From Lysinibacillus_B sp050613145 (lineage in GTDB: Bacteria > Bacillota > Bacilli > Bacillales_A > Planococcaceae): a stretch of DNA of 64,000 nt. How positions within the stretch are numbered: the stretch's first letter is position 1; every line of letters starts with the position of its first letter. Of the stretch, positions 41,645 through 52,300 are shown piece by piece. The translations under genes were made by a program, and so were the position numbers. The stretch is taken from positions 3,720,001-3,784,000 of the forward strand of contig NZ_CP192507.1 in the NCBI RefSeq assembly GCF_050613145.1. Direction: 5' to 3'. Below the pieces are notes generated by a model. It was not told where the DNA came from and did no database searches. It saw nothing but the letters and a program-made list of their open reading frames with translations.

Positions 41645-43090
41645 ATGACAATTAAATTTTATTCTGGCGAAACGATCCCATTAGAAATGCACAAAGTACG
41701 CATCGTACAAAAATTAAATTTACCACCTGTGGAAGAGCGCGTAAAAGCGATGAAAGAAGCGGGTTATAATACGTTTTTATTAAAAAATGAAGACGTTTAC
41801 ATGGATATGCTAACAGATAGCGGTGTAAATGCCATGTCTGACCGTCAACAAGCCGCGATGCTAGAAGCAGATGATAGCTATGCTGGTTCAGCTACATTTA
41901 CAAAATTAGAAAGCAAAGTCCAAGAAATTTTCGGCACAAAATATTTTTTACCAACACACCAAGGTCGTGCTTGTGAAAACATCATTTCACAAGTGTATGT
42001 AAAACCTGACACAACGGTCCCGATGAACTACCACTTCACAACATCAAAAGTACACGTAACATTAAATGGCGGTGCGGTAGAAGAAGTATTTAAAGATGAA
42101 GCATTAAACTTAGTATCCGAAGATCCATTCAAAGGAGATATGGATATCGAGAAGTTAACAACGTTAATCGAAGAGCGCGGTGCAGACAAAATCGCCTTTA
42201 TCCGTGTTGAATCAGGTACGAACTTAATCGGGGGGCAACCACACTCACTTGAAAACTTAAAGCAAGTACGTGCGGTATGTAATAAGTATAATCTGAAACT
42301 TGTATACGATATTAGTTTATTAGCAGATAACTTACACTTCATTAAAGAGCGTGAGGAATCTTGTAAAGACAAATCAATTCGTGAAATCACACGTGAATTA
42401 GCCGACCAAGCAGATATTCTTTATTTCTCTGCACGTAAATTAGGTTTTGCTCGTGGTGGCGGTATTTGTACAAATAGCGAAGAAGATTACTTATTAATGC
42501 GCGAATACATCACATTATACGAAGGCTTCTTAACATATGGCGGGATGTCTGTACGTGAAATGGAAGCAATTACGGTTGGTCTTGAAGAAACAATGGATGA
42601 GCAATATATTTCACAAGGCCCTCAATTCATCGCTTATATGTCGGAAGAATTACAGAAGAAAGGTGTACCAGTCGTAACGCCTGCGGGTGGTTTAGGCTGT
42701 CATATCGACGCTTCTAGATTCTTACCACACGTGCCGCAAACAGCGTATCCAGCTGGCGCTTTAGCGGCTGCCATTTATATCGCAAGTGGCGCACGCGGGA
42801 TGGAGCGCGGGACGATGTCTGAGCAACGCGCTGAAAACGGTAATGAAACATTATCTCATATGGAATTAGTACGTATGGCTATGCCGCGCCGCGTATTCAC
42901 ATTATCGCAAGTAAAATACGCTGTAGACCGCATCGCTTGGCTATATGACAACCGCGAGTTAATCGGTGGTATGGCATTCGTAGAAGAACCATCTGTATTA
43001 CGCTTCTTCTTCGGTAAATTAGATGCAGTCACAGATTGGCCAGAACAATTAGCCGCAAAATTCCGCGAAGATTTCGGCGATAGCCTATAA
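41645..43090 (+). CDS. tnaA: Tryptophanase-family beta-eliminating lyase
   Basis: 481 residues, a PLP enzyme. It would split tryptophan to indole, pyruvate and ammonia. PLP lysine probably in SARKLGFARGGGI; other family segments are LPTHQGRACE, YEGFLTYGGMSVREMEA, GARGMERGTMSEQR and RMAMPRRVFT. AAAGGAG precedes the ATG. No TnaC-like leader peptide or tnaB permease gene is near, unlike E. coli. Tyrosine phenol-lyase is a close relative and cannot be fully excluded. Confidence 0.88.
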   Translation: MTIKFYSGETIPLEMHKVRIVQKLNLPPVEERVKAMKEAGYNTFLLKNEDVYMDMLTDSGVNAMSDRQQAAMLEADDSYAGSATFTKLESKVQEIFGTKYFLPTHQGRACENIISQVYVKPDTTVPMNYHFTTSKVHVTLNGGAVEEVFKDEALNLVSEDPFKGDMDIEKLTTLIEERGADKIAFIRVESGTNLIGGQPHSLENLKQVRAVCNKYNLKLVYDISLLADNLHFIKEREESCKDKSIREITRELADQADILYFSARKLGFARGGGICTNSEEDYLLMREYITLYEGFLTYGGMSVREMEAITVGLEETMDEQYISQGPQFIAYMSEELQKKGVPVVTPAGGLGCHIDASRFLPHVPQTAYPAGALAAAIYIASGARGMERGTMSEQRAENGNETLSHMELVRMAMPRRVFTLSQVKYAVDRIAWLYDNRELIGGMAFVEEPSVLRFFFGKLDAVTDWPEQLAAKFREDFGDSL

Positions 43091-43100
43091 TTGAACAGTA

Positions 43101-43131
43101 AACGGTAGAGGGTTGTTCTCTACCGTTTTTT
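43101..43131 (+). terminator. Terminator after tnaA
   Basis: A perfect 10-bp stem (AACGGTAGAG with CTCTACCGTT), then TTTT. Confidence 0.88.
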
Positions 43132-43134
43132 CTG

Positions 43135-43444
43135 TTTTGACCGGATAACTTTGTGTTTTGACCGGATACGCACATGTTTTGCTCGGATACAGCTCTGTTT
43201 TGACCGCTCACACACTCGTTTTGCTCACTTAACCTCGTTTCGACCGCATAAGCGCCTGTTTTGCTCGGATACGGCTCCTTTTTGCTCGCTTACATACCCC
43301 TTTTGACCGCATACATACTCATTTTGCTCGGATACAGGTATCTTTTGCTCGCATACACTTTGGTTTTGCTCGCTTACACACTCGTTTTGACCGGATACGG
43401 GTACCTTTTGCTCGCTTACACACCCGTTTTGACCGCTCCCCCTC
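43135..43444. repeat. Array of about fifteen 21-bp tandem repeats
   Basis: Units begin TTTTGACCG or TTTTGCTCG, then (G/C)(A/T)TAC, with 7-8 variable bases, almost exactly 21 bp apart from 43135 to 43427; one unit is 19 bp. On the minus strand the units read as heptapeptides like VSEQNxx or VSGQNxx, but no start with a ribosome binding site supports a gene. It lies between the terminators of tnaA and desR. Confidence 0.9.
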
Positions 43445-43459
43445 AACACAAACGCAAAT

Positions 43460-43492
43460 AAAAAAAACAGCAGGGGTATTATCCTCTGCTGT
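43460..43492 (-). terminator. Terminator after desR
   Basis: ACAGCAG...CTGCTGT stem with one internal mismatch region; eight T follow on the minus strand. Confidence 0.8.
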
Positions 43493-43493
43493 A

Positions 43494-44099
43494 CTATTTA
43501 TTCCACCCTTTATCTTTAAAGCGCTGAATGGCTTCAATTCGATTACCTACACCGAGTTTATCTAAAATCGTGGAAATATAGTTACGCACGGTCCCTGCTG
43601 ATAAAAACAATTCTGCTGCGATTTCCTTCGTCGTCTTGCCTTCTGCCACAAGCTCTAACACTTGGCTCTCTCGCTCTGTTAACGGATTTTCGCTATCATC
43701 TTCATACACAAAGTCAACTAGCTCTGGTGCATAAATACGACGCCCATCCGTAATAATGCGAATGGCATTCACCAACTCTTCAATTGGGCTATCCTTTAAT
43801 AAATAACCGCGCACACCTGCTTTTCGCGCACGTTCAAAATAGCCTGGACGGGCAAATGTCGTTAAAATAATAATTTTGCATGTTTCATCTTTTAACGCTT
43901 CCGCTGCATCTAACCCTGTTTTGACCGGCATTTCGATATCCATAATACAAATATCGGGGCGCAGTGTACGTACTTGTTCAATCGCCTCTTCACCGTTTCT
44001 CGCAAGGCCCACAACTTCCATATCCTCTTCCAAACTAAGTAGTGATTTCATAGCCCCGAGTAGCATACCTTGATCTTCTGCTATGACAATTCGAATCAT
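43494..44099 (-). CDS. desR: Response regulator DesR
   Basis: 201 residues. Receiver domain with the acidic pair in IAEDQGM and the phosphorylated Asp in CIMDIEMP; LuxR-type helix-turn-helix in LTERESQVLELVAEGKTTKE and IAAELFLSAGTVRNYIS. It overlaps desK by four bases. Next to a fatty acid desaturase gene, this is the cold-response pair that switches on the desaturase when membranes stiffen. Confidence 0.93.
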   Translation of the reverse strand: MIRIVIAEDQGMLLGAMKSLLSLEEDMEVVGLARNGEEAIEQVRTLRPDICIMDIEMPVKTGLDAAEALKDETCKIIILTTFARPGYFERARKAGVRGYLLKDSPIEELVNAIRIITDGRRIYAPELVDFVYEDDSENPLTERESQVLELVAEGKTTKEIAAELFLSAGTVRNYISTILDKLGVGNRIEAIQRFKDKGWNK

Positions 44100-45229
44100 A
44101 CTTCTTCACTTCCCTTTTGATGTGTAATCGTAACAGGTATACAAATCATGAGCTCTGTACCTTGAGCCTTTTTTATGTCTACCGATCCGTTTAAAAACTC
44201 AATTCGCTCACGCATCCCCTTCAATCCACTGCCATTTAACGCAAATGTTTCCTCGTAGCCTACGCCGTTGTCCTTGACAACCAGCATAAATACATTTTCA
44301 TTTCGCACAAGTTCGACAATGCATTTACTTGCGTGACTATGCTTGACGACATTAGTCACCGCTTCTTTTAAGCACATACTTATTACGTTTTCTGCTAGTA
44401 CCGGCATTTGAATCGCTTGCGGATCGCCAATAAGCTCGTACTCGATTTCTGCTGCTCGTAAAATTTGTTCCACACGAAATAGCTCTTCTTCTAGTCTGAC
44501 TGCTCGCATATCCGCGACTAATTCACGTACCTCTTTTAGCGCAATACTAGCAGTTTGACGAATATCTTTTATTTCACTAATCGCTTGTTGTGGGTTCTTT
44601 TCAACGAGGCGAGCAGCTAAGTCACTTTTCAACCCAATCATCGATAATTTTTGACCGAGTGTATCATGTAAATCTCGCGCAATTCGCTGACGTTCCTCGT
44701 GAATGATTAACTCTGAAATACGGTCTTTCGCTGTTTCAAGCTCGCTTTCTAAATTCTCCTGCTTATTGCGCGTATATAATGTAAACGGCAATAACACAAC
44801 CCCGATGACTGCAATAATGATAAACGGTGTCTGCGATAAAAACAGTTCAAGAAAAATAAAATACCCTGCTACAATCGACAACACCGTAAAGCCAATATGA
44901 AGACCATACATAATATAAAAGCCCACTGTTTGACGGATATTGCCGATGAAAAGTGCTGTAAATAACGATAAATAAATATAGCCAAACAGCAATGTCATCA
45001 CGATGTTGAGCACCATTTGAAAACTAATCCACATGTACACAAGCCCACTTTTCGATTGAAACGAAAACTTATGGCATAAAAAATAAAGCAAAATGAGTAC
45101 AATGCCTAGCCCTACATAGAGCGGACTAAACGCTCTTACGATAAAGAAGAACGGCATGATACAAAAAATAATCCATATGTAAATACTAAGCCAAGGACTT
45201 TTCGGAATGATACTATACCAAGTTTGCAT
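44096..45229 (-). CDS. desK: Membrane sensor histidine kinase DesK
   Basis: 377 residues. Five membrane segments in the first 150 residues form the thermosensor; the HisKA_3 phosphorylation site is in RIARDLHDTLGQKLSMIGLK, and the ATPase part has NVVKHSHASKC and DNGVGYEETFALNGSGLKGM. The ATG at 45229 has GAGGA four bases upstream; an earlier start would add a hydrophilic stretch out of keeping with DesK. Located between the desaturase and desR as in B. subtilis. Confidence 0.93.
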   Translation of the reverse strand: MQTWYSIIPKSPWLSIYIWIIFCIMPFFFIVRAFSPLYVGLGIVLILLYFLCHKFSFQSKSGLVYMWISFQMVLNIVMTLLFGYIYLSLFTALFIGNIRQTVGFYIMYGLHIGFTVLSIVAGYFIFLELFLSQTPFIIIAVIGVVLLPFTLYTRNKQENLESELETAKDRISELIIHEERQRIARDLHDTLGQKLSMIGLKSDLAARLVEKNPQQAISEIKDIRQTASIALKEVRELVADMRAVRLEEELFRVEQILRAAEIEYELIGDPQAIQMPVLAENVISMCLKEAVTNVVKHSHASKCIVELVRNENVFMLVVKDNGVGYEETFALNGSGLKGMRERIEFLNGSVDIKKAQGTELMICIPVTITHQKGSEEV

Positions 45230-45261
45230 AAAATCCTCATTTCTTTTTCCTCTATTATAGC

Positions 45262-45301
45262 AAAATGGCATGTCTGAAAGTCTTTTCGGACATACCATTT
45301 T
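45262..45301 (-). terminator. Terminator between des and desK
   Basis: AAAATGG and ATGTC arms pair with GACAT and CCATTTT with few mismatches. It follows the desaturase stop on the minus strand, so desKR probably has its own promoter or is read at lower level. Confidence 0.6.
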
Positions 45302-45314
45302 GGTAAAGAGAAAC

Positions 45315-46358
45315 TTATGCAGCTTTTGATGACGATTTTTGGCGAGATTGAATAATCGCTTCTGCCTCTTTAAATGTCACAAACTTTTTGTGTTCAGGGT
45401 CATATAATTTGTAACGAACCGACTCTAAGCTTGTCGAAAGCGTAATTGTCGTCGCCTGTTGTAATGGCGGGATTGATTTATGCGCTTCCTCTAAATGATA
45501 GTTTGGTACACGTGGCGCTAAGTGGTGCACGTGGTGGAAACCGATATTTCCTGTAATCCATTGTAATAGCTTTGGCAATTTATAATATGAGCTTCCTTCT
45601 ACAGCAGCTTTTACATAATCCCATTCTGTATCATACTCGAAATATGAATCTTCGTACGTATGCTGAATGTAGAATAACCAAATACCTAATGAGCCTGCGA
45701 TAAACAATGTCACACCGTATACAAGCAGTACAGCTTGTACGCTTGTTAGCCAAGCAAGTGTACCTAAAATAACAGCCATTGTTAACGTCGTTAAATGTGT
45801 ATTGATACGTTCTTTTTTCTTTGCATCGCTACGGTTAATACGATTTAAAACTAGTACCATTAAAAGTGGCCCTAAGCCAAACATCACAAACGGGTTGCGA
45901 TATAAACGATATCCTAGACGTCCTAATTTCGATTTTTCCATATATTCTTCAACCGTTAACATATCGATATCACCGATGCCACGCTTGTCCAAGTTTGAGC
46001 TTGTCGCATGGTGGATCGTATGCTCACGCTTCCATTTTTCATACGGGAAGGAAGTTAACACCCCTGTGATAAATCCAATCGAATCATTTGCTTTTTTACT
46101 TTTGAAAAATGAACCATGTGTACAGTCATGGAAAATGATGAATGTACGCACAACAAAACCGGCTGCTACCACACTACATGCAACTGTTAACCAAGGGGAA
46201 TATTGTAGTAAATAAAACCCTAGTACCCATGCAGTTAATAATGGTGTCAGTGTATTAAATATTTGAAAAATACTTTTATTCTTTTCAGACTTTGCAAAAG
46301 GCGCTACATCTTTGCGCAGCTTTTTCGTTTTCTCTGCGTCTGTCATTGTAGTAGTCAT
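45315..46358 (-). CDS. des: Membrane fatty acid desaturase
   Basis: 347 residues. The three histidine boxes are present: HDCTHGSFF, HTIHHATSSN and HHVHHLAPRVPNYH. Four membrane segments lie around them. It introduces a double bond into membrane lipid acyl chains. The ATG at 46358 has AAGGGAAC in front; an upstream extension is spurious. Expected to be controlled by DesK/DesR downstream. Confidence 0.94.
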   Translation of the reverse strand: MTTTMTDAEKTKKLRKDVAPFAKSEKNKSIFQIFNTLTPLLTAWVLGFYLLQYSPWLTVACSVVAAGFVVRTFIIFHDCTHGSFFKSKKANDSIGFITGVLTSFPYEKWKREHTIHHATSSNLDKRGIGDIDMLTVEEYMEKSKLGRLGYRLYRNPFVMFGLGPLLMVLVLNRINRSDAKKKERINTHLTTLTMAVILGTLAWLTSVQAVLLVYGVTLFIAGSLGIWLFYIQHTYEDSYFEYDTEWDYVKAAVEGSSYYKLPKLLQWITGNIGFHHVHHLAPRVPNYHLEEAHKSIPPLQQATTITLSTSLESVRYKLYDPEHKKFVTFKEAEAIIQSRQKSSSKAA

Positions 46359-46444
46359 GTTAAGTTCCCTTCTTTCATTGCATTCGCTAATACTAGCATA
46401 AAAAGAAACTGGTATGACCACTAGACGCAAACATCATAATTTTT

Positions 46445-46462
46445 ATATGACAAATGTCATAT
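46445..46462 (-). promoter_or_regulatory. Perfect palindrome upstream of des (candidate DesR site)
   Basis: ATATGACA and TGTCATAT with two bases between, 87 bp before the des start. A perfect inverted repeat at this place is a natural operator candidate for DesR. It could also be a hairpin tail of the next gene. Confidence 0.45.
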
Positions 46463-46497
46463 TGATAGGATCTTTACACCACATAGCGGGTAAACTG

Positions 46498-48615
46498 TTA
46501 AATAATAGAATACGCACGCGTGACGATGCTCTTATAATCGTTCACAAATTGATGAAACGGGATTGGTTTACCGACATAGTATCCTTGAATCTTATTACAA
46601 CCGACCTTCTCTAAATACTTGAACTGCTCCATTGTTTCGATTCCTTCTGCCACAACCTCTACATGCAAGTGCTCCGCCATTGCTAAAATCGTTGTGACAA
46701 TGGCCTCTCCTTTAGCAGAAATCCCAATTTTATTGACAAATGACCGGTCAATCTTTAAACAATCGAACGGAAAATCGGCTAAATACGCAAGCGATGAATA
46801 GCCTGTCCCAAAATCATCAATCGCAATCCCAATTCCCATTTTTTTTAATTCACTTAAAATAGAAATGAGTTGTGTGGCTTCAAATGTCATACTTTCTGTA
46901 ATCTCCAGCTGTAAATAATTCGGGTCAAATTGAGTTTCCACCAATACTTTCCGTATCTCATCGATAAAATTTTCTTGGTATAGCTGACTTAGCGATAAAT
47001 TCACTGCTAACTTAATCGGTCTATCATGCAACTGCTGCCAACGCTTCATTTCATTACAAGCCATTTTCAAAATAGCTAACCCCATCGGAATGATGAGCCC
47101 ACTCTCTTCAGCTATCGGAATAAAGCGATTCGGTGGGATTCTTCCCATCGTTGGATGTTGCCAACGAACAAGTGCTTCAACGGAACAAATCTCTCGTGTC
47201 CGCACATCCAATTGTGGCTGGTATTCTAAAAATAACTCCTCGTTTAATACCGCTTTCTCCAAATCATGTTCTAACTGGATTTGCTCCCGGTTTTTCATCT
47301 CCATATCAGCTGTATAAAACTGCGGATAGCCAGCTATAGAATGCTTTGCCTTATTTAGCGCTAAATGTGCACACTGAATAAGGCCTTCCGGATGATTGGC
47401 ATCATTCGGATAGATGGCTACTCCTGTATGGAATTTCATGCGCAATGAATAATGCTTAATCTGAATAGGCGGTTCTAAGCTTCGACGCACGCGTTCACAA
47501 ATGCGGTCCACCTCTTCTTGCTGAAAATGTTGCACATAAATGACGAACTGATTTTTTCCGAATTTCATAAGCTCTTGTTGTGCTGTTAAAGCTCGTTGAA
47601 AACGATCCGCTAAGGAACACATTAGTTCGTTTGTAGACTTTTGCCCTAACGAAATTTTAATCGCGTCGAGCCGTTCTACTTCAATCAGTAAAATCACCTG
47701 CTGTTTTTTTGCTATAGGCAATTCTTTTTCTAATTTTTCTTCTAAATAGCGCTGATTAGGTAAACCTACTACCTCATCGTAATACGCCATTTTTTGCATA
47801 CGCATTTCAGACAGTGCTAAATCTTTATATGGACGTTCTACCGATGAGTAATAAATCGCATAAAATAACGTGATAAAGGAGCACACTTGCATGAGCTCGC
47901 CTACAATATAATAAGCGTCCGCATGTGAAGTCGATAACGTAAACAATACGTTCCCCATCATAAAATACAATGTCCCAATGAAAAAAAAGAAGCTCTTTCT
48001 ATGCAACATTCTAATATCCTTTATTAAAAGGCATAGCAATATGACTTGAAGCGTTAGCGCTGTTGTTTGTAAAATCACCTTTAAATTAAACTGGTCAAAT
48101 AATGTATGAATGCTCGCTACATACGAAAAGCACCCAACAATAAAAGCAAGTGCAATCGTAATGGAAGCTGCAAATATCATTCTTCTATAGCGCATTGTAA
48201 TATCCTTAGCACGCATAAAAGAAATCACAATCATGCCAAAAGGCAATAAATTACGAATAATTAAATCGAATAATATGGAAAACTCACCATAATTGTAATA
48301 AAGATAATTAGGCATACCTGTAAATGAAATAATATGCACAACTTGAAATAAGCCAATTGTAAAAAACAAAGCACCCATATGCACATTTTTATTATCTAAA
48401 TTAAAACGTGTCGAGAACCAAATTTGAATCCCCACTGACACAATGGCGACGAGCATAAACATTTGAATTGTAATCGTTAAGGAGGCTAAATTGCTTTCCC
48501 CTATTATGTGATAGATTATGGGATAGTTCAAAAACAGGAATAAACACACGACACTCACAATCAAAAAATTTCGTATATGTCGCCACATAAATGCTTTTTC
48601 TTCTGCTCGATTCAA
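46498..48615 (-). CDS. Membrane GGDEF-EAL protein, probable c-di-GMP phosphodiesterase
   Basis: 705 residues. Seven or so membrane segments of MASE3 type (first 270 residues) are followed by a GGDEF domain whose active-site motif is lost (MKFGKNQFVIYV in its place) and a complete EAL domain: VEALVRW, LQLEITES, IDDFGTGYSSL, LKIDRSFV and VVAEGIETMEQ. It therefore probably degrades, and does not make, cyclic di-GMP. The TTG at 48615 has AGGAGGGGG upstream and is preferred over a GTG at 48648. Confidence 0.9.
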   Translation of the reverse strand: MNRAEEKAFMWRHIRNFLIVSVVCLFLFLNYPIIYHIIGESNLASLTITIQMFMLVAIVSVGIQIWFSTRFNLDNKNVHMGALFFTIGLFQVVHIISFTGMPNYLYYNYGEFSILFDLIIRNLLPFGMIVISFMRAKDITMRYRRMIFAASITIALAFIVGCFSYVASIHTLFDQFNLKVILQTTALTLQVILLCLLIKDIRMLHRKSFFFFIGTLYFMMGNVLFTLSTSHADAYYIVGELMQVCSFITLFYAIYYSSVERPYKDLALSEMRMQKMAYYDEVVGLPNQRYLEEKLEKELPIAKKQQVILLIEVERLDAIKISLGQKSTNELMCSLADRFQRALTAQQELMKFGKNQFVIYVQHFQQEEVDRICERVRRSLEPPIQIKHYSLRMKFHTGVAIYPNDANHPEGLIQCAHLALNKAKHSIAGYPQFYTADMEMKNREQIQLEHDLEKAVLNEELFLEYQPQLDVRTREICSVEALVRWQHPTMGRIPPNRFIPIAEESGLIIPMGLAILKMACNEMKRWQQLHDRPIKLAVNLSLSQLYQENFIDEIRKVLVETQFDPNYLQLEITESMTFEATQLISILSELKKMGIGIAIDDFGTGYSSLAYLADFPFDCLKIDRSFVNKIGISAKGEAIVTTILAMAEHLHVEVVAEGIETMEQFKYLEKVGCNKIQGYYVGKPIPFHQFVNDYKSIVTRAYSII

Positions 48616-48703
48616 TTTGCACCCCCTCCTCTCTATTTCCGTTTTCACCCTATGTTTATCATATCATCGGAAATAAAAGGAAGCACACATTTTTCTATTT
48701 TTT

Positions 48704-49192
48704 TTACAATTTTAACTGCATTAAACATAAATCTAACCATTTACCAAACTTGTAGCCCACCTCTTTCAACACGCCACCGTGTGTAAAGCCAAACTTTTCA
48801 TGCATGCGAATACTGCCTTCATTGTCCGCATCGATACAGGCAATCATCGTGCGATAGTTGTCTGCTTTCGCTTCTTCAATTAAACGGTGCATCAATTGTT
48901 TAGCAATGCCCATTCGTTGGAAATCTTCATGAACATAGATGGAATGTTCAATTGTATATTGATAAGCCGCTTGCGGACGGAACTTTCCATATGTGGCATA
49001 GCCCGCAACACGCCCGTCTATTTCATAAACAAGCACCGGCTCACCCGCTTGCACTTTTGCATCAAACCATGCAAGCCGCGTCTCTAACGTCTGTTCCTCA
49101 TATAAGTAAATCGCCGTACTATGCACAATATTGTAATTAAAAATCGCTAAAATTTGCGCTACATCTTCTCTTGTTGCCTTACGAATCATCAT
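48704..49192 (-). CDS. GNAT N-acetyltransferase, phosphinothricin-acetyltransferase-like
   Basis: 162 residues. Acetyl-CoA motif around HEDFQRMGIAKQLMHRLIEE, then MIACIDADNEGSIRMHEKFG and GYKFGKWLDLCLMQLKL, the pattern of the PAT/YncA group. AAGGAGAG precedes the ATG at 49192. The real substrate could be a toxic amino acid or another amine. Confidence 0.9.
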   Translation of the reverse strand: MMIRKATREDVAQILAIFNYNIVHSTAIYLYEEQTLETRLAWFDAKVQAGEPVLVYEIDGRVAGYATYGKFRPQAAYQYTIEHSIYVHEDFQRMGIAKQLMHRLIEEAKADNYRTMIACIDADNEGSIRMHEKFGFTHGGVLKEVGYKFGKWLDLCLMQLKL

Positions 49193-49277
49193 TTTTCTCT
49201 CCTTACATTTCACTTAGTTGTGCAAGCATATAACATTTATCTAAAAAGGAGCCGTCTAAAAAGACATTTTGAGATGG

Positions 49278-49327
49278 CCCCTTTGCTCAAAAAGCAAAGG
49301 GGCGCCAGGAAAGTTTGCACTTTCTGG
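49278..49327. terminator. Two hairpins upstream of the GNAT gene, downstream of metH
   Basis: CCCCTTTGCT/AGCAAAGGGG and then CCAGGAAAGT/ACTTTCTGG. They follow the metH stop on the minus strand and should end the yitJ-metH transcript. Confidence 0.65.
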
Positions 49328-49349
49328 ACACCCCCTCTACCTCATTTCA

Positions 49350-52300
49350 TTATACATTAAAATATCGTGCATCTGGATGGGCGAAGACGATAGCGGATAC
49401 GCTCGCTTCTGGTTCCATCATAAAGCCTTCTGTTAAGTTGACACCGATATCTTCAGGTTTTAATACCTTAAATAACTTTTCTTGGTCTTCTAAGTTTGGA
49501 CATGCCGGGTAACCAAAGCTGAAACGTTGTCCTTGATATTTCGCTGCAAAACAATCGCGCATTGTGAAATCTACGCCGTCTGGGAAGCCCCATTGGTCAC
49601 GAATTTCTTGGTGAATACGTTCTGCAAAGCCTTCCGCTAATTCTAATGCTGTTGCTTGTAGCGCATGACTTTCTAGGAACTTACCAGCCTCTTTCAATTC
49701 ACGTGCAGCAGCTGATACGCCGCGACCTGCTGTAACGACCATTAAGGCAATATAGTCCATCTCGCCCGATTCTTTCGTTTTTAAGAAGTCCGCTAAACAT
49801 AGGAACGGTGCTTTGGACTGGCGCGGGAATGTGAAGCGTTCAATTTCCGTGATGCCATCCTCCGCATAAACAACGACATCATCCCCGTCTGCTTGTGCTT
49901 TAAAGAATTGATACATCCCTGACGGCTTTAATGTTTCGTCGTTTAAGTAACTATCGACAAGCTCTTTTAATTGAACCGCGCGCTCTTCTCCTTCAGCAAT
50001 CGCCTTTTCAACATTTGCCTTAAAGCCAAGATGGTGCCCGATTAATGTCCGCATATTCACATACGGATATAAATGTGATACCGCATATTCACGCTTTACG
50101 TGACGCACTAAATCTTTCGGTGTAAATACAGGTGCATCCACGATTGTGCGCACTGGTTTTTCTGCCACTGCCACTGGACGCTCTGCACGCTTGCTATCGG
50201 CTTCTGCACGTTTTTCAATCGACGCTCTTAGCTCCTGTTCTAACTTTGGACGCTCTTGCGGATTCATTAAACGATTTGCCACATCTAAGCCTTCCATCGC
50301 ATCTTTCGAATAAATAACAGGACCATCATAGTTTGGCGCAATTTTTGTTTCCGTAAAGCGACGTGAAAGAGCAGCACCACCAACCATAATTGGCACATCA
50401 ATACCCGCTTCTTTAAAGTCTTGCGCTGTTAATACCATTTGCTGCGCAGATTTTACAAGCAGTCCAGATAGCCCGACAAAGTCTGGTTCCTCACGACGAA
50501 TAGCTTCAATCAGTTCAGCAGGTGTCACTTTAATGCCTAAGTCCACTACTTTAAAGCCGTTGTTCGATAAAATGATATCCACTAAGTTTTTGCCGATATC
50601 ATGCACGTCCCCTTTAACTGTCGCCAGGACCATTTTTCCTTTGCTTGCGGATTCATCGTTTTTCTCCATAAATTGCTCCAGATGTGCAACAGCAGCTTTC
50701 ATCACCCCTGCTGATTGCAATACTTCAGCAACGATGAGTTGGTTCGTATTAAATAAGCGTCCAACTTCCGCCATCCCGTCCATTAAAGGTCCGTTAATAA
50801 TATCAAGCGGTGTATCAAATAGCCCAAGTGCTTGATCTAAGTCATCAGTTAACCCTTCTTTTGTACCTTCTAAAATATAGTAAGCTAAACGCCCTTCCAC
50901 TGTTTCAGGTAGGCTCGCTGCTGTTTTTTCCTTCTTCTTATCACGATAAAATTCTGTGAACGCAGCTAATGTTTCATCGTTAGTACGGAAGATTAAATCA
51001 TTTGCTAGCTTGATTTCATCTTCTGGAATCGATGCATAGCGCTCTAGCTTTTCTGTATTCACAATGGCATAGTCTAAACCAGCTTGTGTACAGTGGTATA
51101 AATACACTGCATTTAATACTTCACGACCAACTGGTGGTAATCCAAATGAAATATTACTTACACCTAGCACCGTTAACACGCCTGGTAGCTGCTCCTTAAT
51201 GAGACGAATCCCTTCAATTGTCTCTTCCGCAGCACCGATATATTGTTCATCCCCTGTACCAACTGGGAACATGAGCGGGTCAAAAATAATATCTTCCGGT
51301 GAAATACCCCATTTTTGCGTCAATAAATCATGTGAGCGTTTCGCTACTTCTAACTTTTTCTCACGTGTTACAGCCATACCGATTTCATCAATTGTACCGA
51401 CAACGACCGAAGCCCCATACTTTTTCACAAGCGGCATCACGGCATCAAAACGTTCTTCGCCGTCCTCTAAGTTAATCGAGTTAATAATCGCTTTCCCTTG
51501 GCAGAATTTTAGCGCCTCTTCCATTACTTGCTCATCTGTTGAGTCAATCACAATCGGTACTTTTACCTTTTTGACAACTTCCGGCATGAAGCTTTTCATA
51601 TCCTCTACTTCATCACGATCTGGGTTCGCTAAACAAATATCCACTACGTGTGCACCGTTTTTCACTTGTGCACGGGCAATCTCTGCCGCTTCCTCGAATT
51701 TGCCATCAATAATTAATTGTTTAAATTTTCGTGAGCCAATAACGTTTGTACGTTCCCCAATAAATAACGGGCGCATTGAATCATCATATTGTAATGGCTC
51801 AATCCCTGAGACAGCGTGACCGTGCGTCTTTTCCTGAATCTTGCGAGGAACATACCCTTCGACTGCCTCACGAATCGCAGCAATATGTGCTGGTGTCGTA
51901 CCACAGCAACCACCTACAATATTTAACCAGCCTTTTTCCGCAAAGCCGCGTAACTTTTTCGATAAAGAATCCGGCGTTTCATGATAACAACCTTCCTCGT
52001 CTGGAAGCCCTGCATTTGGATAACAGCTGACATAGCTTGTCGCTAAATCCGATAAGGAACGAATATGATCCGTCATAAATTCCGGACCTGTCGCACAGTT
52101 TAAACCAACTGATAACGGCTTAATATGCTCAATCGAAATATAAAACGCCTCAATCGACTGACCCGCAAGCGTTGTCCCCATCGGCTCAATCGTGCCAGAA
52201 ATCATCACGGGTAGCTCGACACCAAGCTCATCAAACGCGCGCTGCATCGCAATCGTTGCTGCTTTTACGTTCAACATATCCTGACTCGTCTCCAGTAAAA

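Noticed and set aside
43135..43444. CRISPR array
   Set aside because: The conserved part is only 13-14 bases with 7-8 variable bases between, far too short for repeats and spacers, and no cas gene is near.
43225..43449. Minus-strand gene for a heptapeptide-repeat protein
   Set aside because: The frame exists only because the repeat unit is 21 bp, a multiple of three. No ribosome binding site, and one 19-bp unit breaks the phase of the array.
51199..51819. Plus-strand ORF of 206 codons opposite metH
   Set aside because: A shadow of metH, which is fully conserved on the minus strand.
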